A DNA stretch of 24,544 nt, from positions 1-24,544 of the forward strand of contig JALVEF010000411.1 in assembly GCA_027031185.1 (NCBI GenBank), in the 5' to 3' direction. The notes below the pieces were generated by a model. It did not search any database, was not told where the DNA came from, and saw only the letters and a list, made by a program, of their open reading frames with translations. This DNA is from Saprospiraceae bacterium (GTDB lineage: Bacteria; Bacteroidota; Bacteroidia; Chitinophagales; Saprospiraceae). The position numbers and the translations under genes were made by a program. This document shows positions 7,471 to 13,941 of the stretch, in pieces. Each line of letters starts with the position of its first letter. The first letter of the stretch is position 1.

Positions 7471-9440
7471 TTTGGTATGTTTTGGATGGTTTCCACTTCG
7501 GTGCGGCGGTTGAGCCGGCGGCCTTCTTCCGTATCGTTGGGGGCGATGGGGCGGGATTCGCCGAATCCCTTATAGGCGAGCCGGTCGGCAGCGATGCCCT
7601 CGCGCACCAGATAGTTATAGACAGCCTTGGCACGTGCTTCCGAGAGCCGGAGATTGTCGGCATCGGATCCCACATTGTCCGTGTGCCCGTTGATGCGGAT
7701 GCGCAGGCCGGGATTGGCTTTTAACAATTCGACAAGTTTGGCGAGTTCAAAATAGGACTCCGGCTTGAGTGTGGCCGACCCGCTGTCGAAAAAGACGTTG
7801 CGCAGCACCGTGACGGCGGGCCGGCTGTCCGTGTCAGCCGGTATCGGCTGCAAGTGTACGGTGAGCGTATAGGGCTTGGCCAGCGAGTTGTCGTCCGTCA
7901 GCACATAGTTGCGGGAAAAAAACAGGTACTGTTCTTTGTCCACCTGCATGCCGTAACGTCCCCGCGCCAGCACGCACAAGAAACGGCCTTGCTCGTCCGT
8001 CACCAAGTCGGCGGCCTTATGACCGGACTTGAGATCGGTCAATTCCACCCGCGCGCCCGCGACAGGCCTCTGTGTCCGCCCATCCAGTACCACAGCTTTG
8101 ACGTAAGTGACGGGGCGGGGACGCAACGCGGGCGGCATCTCAAATGAGAAGATATCAATGGCCCCGCCAAAATAATCGCCGGGCTGCGCCGATGCTTTCG
8201 GCCCGGCAAAATAACCCGTCTTGCCGTCCAGGCTGACGACCAGGGCGCCCTGATTGCCGCGGTCGTTGATGGGGTAGCCCAGATTGACGGGCCGGCCCCA
8301 TTGGCCGTCGGGCCGGCGGCGACTCATAAAGAGATCCGAGCCGCCCATGCCCGGATGGCCGTCCGACATGAAGTAGAGTGTTTGGCCATCGGGATGGATG
8401 AAGGGGGCCTGGTCGTTGCCCGGCGTGTTGATGGAGTCGCCGAGGTTTTCCGGTGTGCTCCAGTGGCCGTCTTTTTTCCGGTAGCAGACCCAGATATCAC
8501 GTTTGCCCTTTCCGCCCGGACGGTCGGAGGCGAAATACAACGCATCGCCATTGGCGGAGAAGCAGGGCTGGGCGTCCCAATAAGGTGAGTTGACCGGTGC
8601 GCCGATATTGCGCAAGGCCTGCCACTTACCGTGGCGTTTGTGGGTGATATTCAGGTCACAACTGCCATAGAGTGTGCGGTTGCGCCCGCATACGGTCATC
8701 GCCAGATGGCGACCGTCGGAGGAGATGCACTGGGCGCCTTCATTTTCGGGCGTATTGATGTCGGTAAGCGGGCGTGCCGGACCGAATCGGCCGGTGGAAT
8801 CGCGGCGGGAGATGTAAAAGTCTTCCTGGCCGTTGACGCGGCGCGTGAAGATGACAAACTGCTCATCGGCGGTGAAAGACGGCAGGTACTCGGGCCATTT
8901 GGTATTGATATGCGGGCCCAGGTTTTTGGGATGAAAAGGTTGCGGATGCTTTATGGCATCCGCGGAGAAACGCGCGTTTGCCAGCTTGCGGCGCGCTATC
9001 TCAATTCTCTTTGCTTGGGCCCGGGGATGGTGGATGTACTTTTGAAGCAGGCGAATGGCTTGTTCGTATTGGCGGCGCGCCATGGCGATATCTGCCAGCG
9101 ACAGGTAGAGTACCGGCTTATAGTCGGGGGCCAGGTCCAGTGCGCGGCGATAGGCCTGTTCGGCTTGGTCCCAATGTTCGAGTTGGTGGTGCACCTGCCC
9201 GATGCGGATGAGGGCATCCACAAAGCGCGCATCCTTGCGCAAGGCACGATTCAGATAGGTCAGCGCTTTGTCGTATTCGCGGCGGTTGAGTGCCTCGGTG
9301 CCCGACTTGTAGAGAGCCAGCGCCTTGGCACTCGTGGTCTTGCGGGTAGTGAATTTCTTTTGCCCGGTCAGGACGGTGCAGCCGGTCAGCAAGAAGGCAG
9401 TCAACAGGAATGTAATTCGTACAAAAAAGCTCATAAGCAT
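7467..9440 (-). CDS. OmpA-family lipoprotein with TPR, PD40 propeller and carboxypeptidase-regulatory domain (PorE-like)
   Basis: A 657-residue outer-membrane lipoprotein. The signal peptide ends in LLTGC with lipidated Cys21. Then come TPR repeats (about 39-140), a PD40/WD40-like beta-propeller (about 185-430, with blades such as DALYFASDRPGGKGKRDIWV), a carboxypeptidase regulatory-like domain (about 442-515) and an OmpA C-terminal peptidoglycan-binding domain (about 547-650, containing INGHTDNVGSDADNLRLSEARA). This order is that of PorE, a T9SS component in Porphyromonas that ties the secretion machine to peptidoglycan. Bacteroidota often carry paralogues with the same domains, so the PorE role is inference. 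ATG 9440 or 9434 both give a good lipoprotein signal. It is followed by yidD with a 4-nt overlap and preceded 148 nt upstream by the queD-like gene. Confidence 0.85.
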   Translation of the reverse strand: MLMSFFVRITFLLTAFLLTGCTVLTGQKKFTTRKTTSAKALALYKSGTEALNRREYDKALTYLNRALRKDARFVDALIRIGQVHHQLEHWDQAEQAYRRALDLAPDYKPVLYLSLADIAMARRQYEQAIRLLQKYIHHPRAQAKRIEIARRKLANARFSADAIKHPQPFHPKNLGPHINTKWPEYLPSFTADEQFVIFTRRVNGQEDFYISRRDSTGRFGPARPLTDINTPENEGAQCISSDGRHLAMTVCGRNRTLYGSCDLNITHKRHGKWQALRNIGAPVNSPYWDAQPCFSANGDALYFASDRPGGKGKRDIWVCYRKKDGHWSTPENLGDSINTPGNDQAPFIHPDGQTLYFMSDGHPGMGGSDLFMSRRRPDGQWGRPVNLGYPINDRGNQGALVVSLDGKTGYFAGPKASAQPGDYFGGAIDIFSFEMPPALRPRPVTYVKAVVLDGRTQRPVAGARVELTDLKSGHKAADLVTDEQGRFLCVLARGRYGMQVDKEQYLFFSRNYVLTDDNSLAKPYTLTVHLQPIPADTDSRPAVTVLRNVFFDSGSATLKPESYFELAKLVELLKANPGLRIRINGHTDNVGSDADNLRLSEARAKAVYNYLVREGIAADRLAYKGFGESRPIAPNDTEEGRRLNRRTEVETIQNIPK

Positions 9441-9526
9441 CTTAACGCTTTGCCGCTCAAATCCTTGTTTTGCGGGAGTGAAAAAGTCACCGGCATCGCC
9501 AGGCCCCACTCATGGGTAGAGGCCCT

Positions 9527-9568
9527 GCCGGCGCTATCTGAGGACGCCCGTCCTCAGATAGCGCCGGC
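9527..9568. other. Perfect 19-bp hairpin between the queD-like gene and the PorE-like gene
   Basis: GCCGGCGCTATCTGAGGAC (9527-9545) and its exact reverse complement (9550-9568) enclose the loop GCCC. It starts 20 nt beyond the minus-strand stop codon at 9589. There is no T-run on either side, so it is not a classical intrinsic terminator. It may act as a 3' stabilising or attenuating structure, or be a repeat element. Confidence 0.6.
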
Positions 9569-9588
9569 GATTGGAGGCAGTCGGCCGC

Positions 9589-9996
9589 TCATGCCGGATA
9601 TTCCACAAAGTTGCGCGGCGTCTCGTACAGGCGCACGGACAAGTCCAACTTTTCGTCAATGTGAGCGCGCAATATCTTCCATATCGTGAAACAGATGTGC
9701 TCGGCGGTCGGTATCAGGCCTTGCATCTCGGGTACGTCCAGATTGAGATTTTTGTGGTCGAAGCGGTCCTCGATCTCGGTTTTGATGATTTGCTTCAGTT
9801 TGTTGATGTCCATGACATAACCGGTGTCTGGATTGACCTCGCCTGTGATCTTGACCACCAACTCGTAGTTGTGGCCGTGAAAATTGGTATGCGCACAGGG
9901 GCCAAAGACGCGGCGATTCTCCTCGTCCGACCATTTGGGATTGTAGATACGGTGCGCCGCATTGAAGTGGGCTCGCCTGAAAACGGATATTCGCAT
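9589..9996 (-). CDS. queD: 6-carboxytetrahydropterin / 6-pyruvoyltetrahydropterin synthase family protein
   Basis: A 135-residue T-fold enzyme acting on dihydroneopterin triphosphate. The zinc ligands are H15 (FNAAH) and H40/H42 in FHGHNY. The catalytic cysteine is C34 in FGPCAH. DHKNLN carries the conserved Asp/His (D80-H81), and LYETP carries the substrate-anchoring glutamate (E125). In most bacteria this family is QueD, the second step of the queuosine/7-deazaguanine pathway. The C-x5-HGHNY spacing also resembles pyruvoyl-tetrahydropterin synthases, and no other queuosine gene is in the window, so the QueD symbol is probable rather than proven. ATG 9996 matches the family's start. The gene is minus-strand, 126 nt after the iron transporter gene. 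Confidence 0.88.
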   Translation of the reverse strand: MRISVFRRAHFNAAHRIYNPKWSDEENRRVFGPCAHTNFHGHNYELVVKITGEVNPDTGYVMDINKLKQIIKTEIEDRFDHKNLNLDVPEMQGLIPTAEHICFTIWKILRAHIDEKLDLSVRLYETPRNFVEYPA

Positions 9997-10122
9997 ACAG
10001 ATGTAACAGTTTCGACCGGTGACAGTTTAGCGGCCGGCAAGACTGTGGCAAACACACCGCCGCCCCCACCCCGCCCGGCGACAGCCGGGCAAACTTTTCT
10101 TTTCTCCCCGCCTCGCACCGGG

Positions 10123-11241
10123 TCAGCCAAGTACGGAAACACCTATCCACCGGCCGATACCGTAAGTGATGCCGGCCGCCACCAGGCCAAAGACCACTTG
10201 ACGCATACCGGAAAACCAGACCGATTTGCCCGTAAATAAGGTAATGATCGCACCGATGGCAAACAGGCCCAGCACGCTGCATACCATACTCCAAATAATA
10301 GCCGACCGGCCGGAGGTGATCAAAAACGGGATGAGCGGAATGATGGCACCGGCGGTAAAGAGCAGGAAGGAGGTGATGGCCGCCTCCCACGCCGAATCCT
10401 TGCGCTCATCGGGGTCAAAGCCCAGTTCTTCTTTGACGAGGGTGTTGAGCGCCACTTTCTTGTCTTTGAAGACTTCGCGGGCCATCTCTTCCGCCTTGTT
10501 TTTTTCGATGCCTTTGGCTTGGTAGATGAGGGCCAACTCCAGCATCTCTTCTTCGGGTGACATTTCGAGCTCTTCGAGTTCGATGGCCACTTGGCGGTCA
10601 AACAGTTCCTGGGAATTGCGCACGGACAGCCACTCGCCCAGGGCCATGGATATGGCACCGGCCAGCAGGCCGGCAAAGCCGGTGATGACGATCTCGCGAT
10701 TGGACTGGATGGCACCGGCCACGCCCATGATCAGGCTCATATTGGACACCAGGCCATCGTTGGCCCCGAGGACAGCAGCGCGGAGCGCATTGCCTCCGAC
10801 GGACTTGTGGCGGCCTTCGAGTTTGATGAGAGAGTCACCGGTCAGGCCGGATTTCAGGGATACATTGTCCAGGATGCGCAGGTGATTGGCTTCCATTCCG
10901 TCGAGTGGTTTGCCTTTCTTGAGTTTTTCGGTGATGACAGCCTGTGACAGGTCTCGTTCCAGGGTCAGCAAGTCGGACAGGATGAAGTCATAGCCGATCC
11001 ATTCGGCCAGTTTAACTTTGAGTTTGACACGCCGGGAAGGCGGTGGCAGGGATAGGTCGCGGCCCGATTCTTCTCTGATGAGTTTGAGCATATTCCGGGC
11101 ATGGCGCAGCTCGATGCGTGCCATCTGGCGGAGGATATCTTTGAGATCTTCGTTCTTTTCTTTCGTGGCGAGAACCTCGTACAGATAGGCAGTATCCACC
11201 TCGGTTTGTAATTGTTTCCGCAGTTTGTGCAATCGAGACAT
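10123..11241 (-). CDS. Ferritin-like domain fused to VIT1/CCC1 iron/manganese transporter (MbfA-like)
   Basis: A 372-residue inner-membrane protein. Residues about 1-130 form a ferritin-like helical domain (QTEVDTAYLYEVLATKEKNE, then MARIELRHARNM) with Glu/His positions suited to a di-iron site. Residues about 150-372 are a VIT1/CCC1 transporter: the first membrane helix has the signature LGANDGLVSNMSLIMGV, followed by LLAGAISMALGEWLSV. A charged cytoplasmic segment (about 220-275) rich in Glu is the usual metal-binding helical region, and three further hydrophobic helices end at VSVLG. Ferritin-VIT fusions such as MbfA export iron under iron excess, which is the likely role. A -7 box lies 19 nt upstream of the start, with a MITE copy immediately upstream of it. 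Confidence 0.88.
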   Translation of the reverse strand: MSRLHKLRKQLQTEVDTAYLYEVLATKEKNEDLKDILRQMARIELRHARNMLKLIREESGRDLSLPPPSRRVKLKVKLAEWIGYDFILSDLLTLERDLSQAVITEKLKKGKPLDGMEANHLRILDNVSLKSGLTGDSLIKLEGRHKSVGGNALRAAVLGANDGLVSNMSLIMGVAGAIQSNREIVITGFAGLLAGAISMALGEWLSVRNSQELFDRQVAIELEELEMSPEEEMLELALIYQAKGIEKNKAEEMAREVFKDKKVALNTLVKEELGFDPDERKDSAWEAAITSFLLFTAGAIIPLIPFLITSGRSAIIWSMVCSVLGLFAIGAIITLFTGKSVWFSGMRQVVFGLVAAGITYGIGRWIGVSVLG

Positions 11242-11259
11242 GTGGGGCGCTTGTCAGTA

Positions 11260-11267
11260 CAAAGGTA
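11260..11267 (-). promoter_or_regulatory. -7 promoter box of the ferritin-VIT gene
   Basis: The minus strand reads TACCTTTG, a perfect match to the Bacteroidota -7 consensus TAnnTTTG. Its nearer edge is 18 bases from the start codon at 11241, so the leader is very short. The place where a -33 TTTG should be falls inside the palindromic element 11275-11330, and no TTTG is found there. Confidence 0.5.
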
Positions 11268-11274
11268 GGGAATT

Positions 11275-11330
11275 GTAACTGTTTAGGCACCCGCTGTTTT
11301 GTGCTAAAACAGGAGCACCTAAACCGTTAC
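11275..11330 (+). mobile_element. Short-form MITE copy E2 (56 bp)
   Basis: Starts GTAACTGTTTAGG, has a centre CGCTGTTTTGTGCTAAAACAGG and ends CACCTAAACCGTTAC, forming an almost self-complementary unit. Flanking octamers AGGGAATT and GGCGGAAT are not a duplication, so the target site has diverged or recombined. It lies 34 bp upstream of the ferritin-VIT start codon. Confidence 0.75.
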
Positions 11331-11373
11331 GGCGGAATATTCAACGGCCCGCAATTACGGTTTGATGGTCCCG

Positions 11374-11471
11374 CTTCGACTTCGCCCTTCGATTTCACTC
11401 AGGGCATCGCTCAGCGACCAAAGGTCCAGGGTCAAAGGTAAACGGGTTCAACGCTTGATTCGACAAGCTCA
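11374..11471. repeat. TTCGACAAGCTCA-type repeat words
   Basis: CTTCGAC (11374-11380), CCCTTCGATTTCACTCAGGGC (11385-11405, itself a small hairpin by its CCCT/AGGG ends) and TTCGACAAGCTCA (11459-11471) belong to the same dispersed repeat family as at 276-388 and 23052-23170. The stretch between 11331 and 11517 has no supportable gene. Confidence 0.5.
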
Positions 11472-11517
11472 TCACAAGTCGCGTTGATAGGATTGAGACG
11501 GGGTAGCGGTGGGTGCC

Positions 11518-11921
11518 ATTCAACACAAAGTATTCAACGCGCTCCGACAGGAGCGCAATTCAACGCGACAGCGATTCAACACGAAGTATTCAACGTCCCG
11601 CACATACTTGCCCTTAGTGCGGAGTAAATGGCCTTCATCATACGATAAGCCTGTGCGGAAGGACCAAAGCCAAAATCCAGCAAAGCAAGTAAGTGCGGGG
11701 CAATTCAACGCGACAGCGATTCAACACGAAGTATTCAACGTCCCGCACATACTTGCCCTTAGTGCGGAGTAAATGGCCTTCATCATACGATAAGCCTGTG
11801 CGGAAGGACCAAAGCCAAAATCAAGCAAAGCAAGTAAGTGCGGGGCAAGTTCAACACGCCCCGGCAGGAGCGTATTCAACGCGAAGCAATTTCAACGTGC
11901 CAACATTCAACTTACTTCAAC
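11518..11921. repeat. Cluster of ATTCAAC words spanning the intergenic region
   Basis: ATTCAAC or TTCAAC recurs at 11518, 11532, 11558, 11574, 11588, 11703, 11719, 11733, about 11850, 11874, about 11891, 11905 and 11916, mostly in the same orientation and often followed by GCG or ACG. A small hairpin GCGCTCC-GACA-GGAGCGC (11539-11556) sits within it. The last copies overlap the 3' end of the HD-domain gene. No coding function is supported. Confidence 0.6.
11556..11845. repeat. Tandem duplication of a 145-bp unit, one mismatch
   Basis: Unit one (11556-11700) and unit two (11701-11845) are identical except C at 11678 versus A at 11823. Each unit contains a segment bounded by inverted ends: CCCGCACATACTTGCCCTTA (from 11597) and GCAAGTAAGTGCGGGG (ending 11700). 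The near identity implies a recent duplication. The inner segment resembles a small inverted-repeat element inserted among ATTCAAC words. Confidence 0.9.
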
Positions 11922-12461
11922 TTGGAGGATGCCGAGGATGGATTCAAACCAGTGGACGACCTTGGGATTTTTGTCACCGGCGAAGGTGTCACAAACGAAA
12001 AACCGGTGATAAAACGAAATCTCATCCCCAAAGCGCCGGATCACCATATCCAGTCGCCGGCGGGCCAGTACAAAATCATTGTGATGGTAGCCGAGACGCC
12101 AGGCGAGATAGACTTCGTCGTGCCACTCCACCAATTCCAACAAAACCACGTCATCGGTGTAAGACTCCAGGAAGCGGCGCGCCAATAAGCCGTGTGGTTG
12201 GCCAAGGCGATGTGCCAGATATTTGAAACTGTCATGGACAATGGCCGCCAGTCGGAGCCGCTCCCTGTCGCGTGCGTCCACGGCGGCGCGGTCCACATTG
12301 CGCAATACAGCGCGGACGTGATGAGCGACTGTCGGTTCGGGATGTCCCACGGCCGCATGCGCCCATTGAAGCCCCCGGCGCAGCTCCGGCGTACGCAGCA
12401 AAGTCTCTTCCAGTTGGGTCCGGGGCCGGATAAAATATTGATCTTGTAGAGCGTGTGTCAT
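11907..12461 (-). CDS. HD-domain protein (putative metal-dependent phosphohydrolase)
   Basis: A 184-residue soluble protein with an HD-superfamily pattern: H48 in AHHVRAV, H76-D77 in AIVHDSFKY and H114-D115 in VEWHDEVYL. These are the expected metal ligands of HD phosphohydrolases, though the substrate is unknown. ATG 12461 begins MTHALQDQYF. The last codons (QVEVS) and the TGA stop lie inside GTTGAA/GTTGAAT words of the intergenic repeat cluster, so the present C-terminus may have been set by repeat insertion. It is transcribed divergently from htrA, with a perfect palindrome and a MITE copy in the shared upstream region. Confidence 0.8.
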   Translation of the reverse strand: MTHALQDQYFIRPRTQLEETLLRTPELRRGLQWAHAAVGHPEPTVAHHVRAVLRNVDRAAVDARDRERLRLAAIVHDSFKYLAHRLGQPHGLLARRFLESYTDDVVLLELVEWHDEVYLAWRLGYHHNDFVLARRRLDMVIRRFGDEISFYHRFFVCDTFAGDKNPKVVHWFESILGILQVEVS

Positions 12462-12516
12462 GGTCGCGGTTTTGCCTGACGGGGGACACAGAAATTGGAT
12501 GCAAATACCCGGCCAA

Positions 12517-12538
12517 AACAGTTTCTTAAGAAACTGTT
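12517..12538. promoter_or_regulatory. Perfect 22-bp palindrome, possible operator
   Basis: AACAGTTTCTT followed directly by its reverse complement AAGAAACTGTT, with no spacer. It is 56 bp upstream of the HD-domain start codon, in the divergent region shared with htrA. Loop-less dyads of this length are typical of homodimeric repressor sites, but no candidate regulator is visible. GTTAA recurs at 12536, 12546 and 12558, roughly one helical turn apart. Confidence 0.4.
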
Positions 12539-12624
12539 AATAAACGTTAAAAGCGCTGTTAAAAAGTCAGTGGCCAAAACTTGAGACGCCGTGCAAGCGT
12601 TGGGAAATAGCCCGTTGGGACCTA

Positions 12625-12698
12625 ATTTTTTCGTAACTGTTTAGGCCCCCGCTGTTTTTGCGCTAAAAACAGGAGCACCTAAACAGTTACATTTTTTC
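12625..12698 (+). mobile_element. Short-form MITE copy E3 (12633-12690) with 8-bp target duplication
   Basis: The element GTAACTGTTTAGG...CCTAAACAGTTAC (58 bp) is flanked by ATTTTTTC at 12625-12632 and again at 12691-12698. Its terminal 13 bp are perfect inverted repeats. The perfect octamer duplication shows insertion by transposition. It ends 25 bp before the htrA start codon, so it has been placed in or just upstream of that gene's promoter. Confidence 0.85.
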
Positions 12699-12715
12699 GT
12701 AAAATTTGACGTAAA

Positions 12716-13852
12716 ATGAGAACGCGACTTTTGGGACATGCACTGTCAGGTATCCTTGGAGGGCTCATTGTCCTCGGTGGTGTCTTGCTTTTCTCTCCTT
12801 CACGTCACAACCACAATAATCAAGAAGCCGAAAACATTTCGGAGGCGTCTGCCCGATTGACCGCTTATCACGGGGCGAGCTATCTGCCAAATGACTTCCG
12901 GGAGGCCGCCAAAAACTCTATGAAAACGGTGGTCCACATCAAGACGACGGCGGCCATCAGGCAGAGTGAGTTTGATCCCTTCGGTCTATTTGGTCGCGGT
13001 TTTCCATTCGGCACGCGCATTGTACCGCAAATCGGCGTAGGCTCAGGCGTTATTTATCGCAAAGACGGCTTTATCATCACCAACAACCACGTCGTGGATA
13101 TAGCCGACGAGGTAGAGGTGACCTTGTACGACAACAGAAAATACCGCGCCACGGTGATCGGCAGGGATGAAAAGACGGACCTGGCCGTATTAAAGATAGA
13201 AGCCGATGACCTGCCGGCCATCCGCATCGGCAACTCAGACGATGTGCAGGTGGGCGACTGGGTATTGGCCGTCGGCAATCCCTTTGAGTTGACTTCCACG
13301 GTTACGGCCGGCATTGTGAGTGCCAAGGGACGCAGCCTGCACATGCGCGACAAAGATGGAGGGCTGGAGTCCTACATCCAGACAGATGCAGCCGTCAATC
13401 CGGGCAACAGTGGCGGTGCGCTGGTCAATACGCGGGGCGAGCTGATCGGGATCAATACCGCTATCGCATCGCCTACCGGTGCGTATGCGGGCTATTCCTT
13501 CGCCATCCCCGTCAATATTGTCACGCGCGTAGCGGACGATTTGATCAAATACGGCAAGTCCAGACGAGGACGTATCGGGGTCAAGGTAAGCGACATGGAC
13601 AGCGACCTGGCCGACGAGCTGCATGTGAAAGTTCATCAAGGGGCCTATATTCAGGAGGTCGTCCCGGGCAGTCCGGCTCAGCTGGCCGGACTTTTGCCGG
13701 ACGATGTCATTGTGGAGGTCAACGGAAAGGAGATAAAAGATGTACCTGAATTGATGGGCATCATCGGCGAATCAAATGTCGGCGATCAGCTAAAAATAGT
13801 CGTCAACCGGCGTGGTAAGACCAAGGAATTTGACGTTATCCTCCGTGAATAG
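12716..13852 (+). CDS. HtrA/Deg-family serine protease with one PDZ domain
   Basis: A 378-residue envelope protease that degrades misfolded periplasmic proteins (family role). An N-terminal hydrophobic segment (about residues 7-27) anchors or exports it. The trypsin-like domain has the catalytic triad H125 (TNNHVV), D155 (KTDLAVLK) and S232 (NPGNSGGAL), all intact. A single PDZ domain follows (about 283-378, with GSPAQLAGLLPDDVIVEVNG). One PDZ instead of two makes it DegS-like in layout, though Bacteroidota HtrA proteins often have either. The upstream region contains TAAAATTTG (12700-12708), near the -7 consensus but one base too long. A strong terminator follows 33 nt after the stop. It is divergent from the HD-domain gene. 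Confidence 0.93.
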   Translation: MRTRLLGHALSGILGGLIVLGGVLLFSPSRHNHNNQEAENISEASARLTAYHGASYLPNDFREAAKNSMKTVVHIKTTAAIRQSEFDPFGLFGRGFPFGTRIVPQIGVGSGVIYRKDGFIITNNHVVDIADEVEVTLYDNRKYRATVIGRDEKTDLAVLKIEADDLPAIRIGNSDDVQVGDWVLAVGNPFELTSTVTAGIVSAKGRSLHMRDKDGGLESYIQTDAAVNPGNSGGALVNTRGELIGINTAIASPTGAYAGYSFAIPVNIVTRVADDLIKYGKSRRGRIGVKVSDMDSDLADELHVKVHQGAYIQEVVPGSPAQLAGLLPDDVIVEVNGKEIKDVPELMGIIGESNVGDQLKIVVNRRGKTKEFDVILRE

Positions 13853-13885
13853 CCTTAAGAATTGGTTTTTCGTTTTGTTTTGATG

Positions 13886-13917
13886 GCCTGCCTCCTTGCT
13901 GCGGGGCAGGCTTTTTT
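13886..13917 (+). terminator. Rho-independent terminator of htrA
   Basis: GCCTGCC (13886-13892) pairs with GGCAGGC (13905-13911), followed directly by TTTTTT (13912-13917). It sits 33 nt after the htrA stop. The minus-strand side lacks a T-run, so it probably does not serve rodA. Confidence 0.8.
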
Positions 13918-13941
13918 GTACCGGTTGATGAGCCTAATCGG

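Noticed and set aside
8631..9689. Plus-strand open frame of 352 codons opposite the PorE-like gene
   Set aside because: Antisense to TPR and propeller repeats of a well-supported lipoprotein gene.
10073..10108. GCCCGGC-GACA-GCCGGGC hairpin followed by a T-rich stretch on the plus strand
   Set aside because: No plus-strand gene precedes it, and on the minus strand, where the genes lie, no T-run follows.
11509..12226. Plus-strand frames encoding NSTRQRFNTKYSTSRTY-type repeats
   Set aside because: They are translations of the 145-bp tandem repeat and ATTCAAC words, with no start context or known domain.
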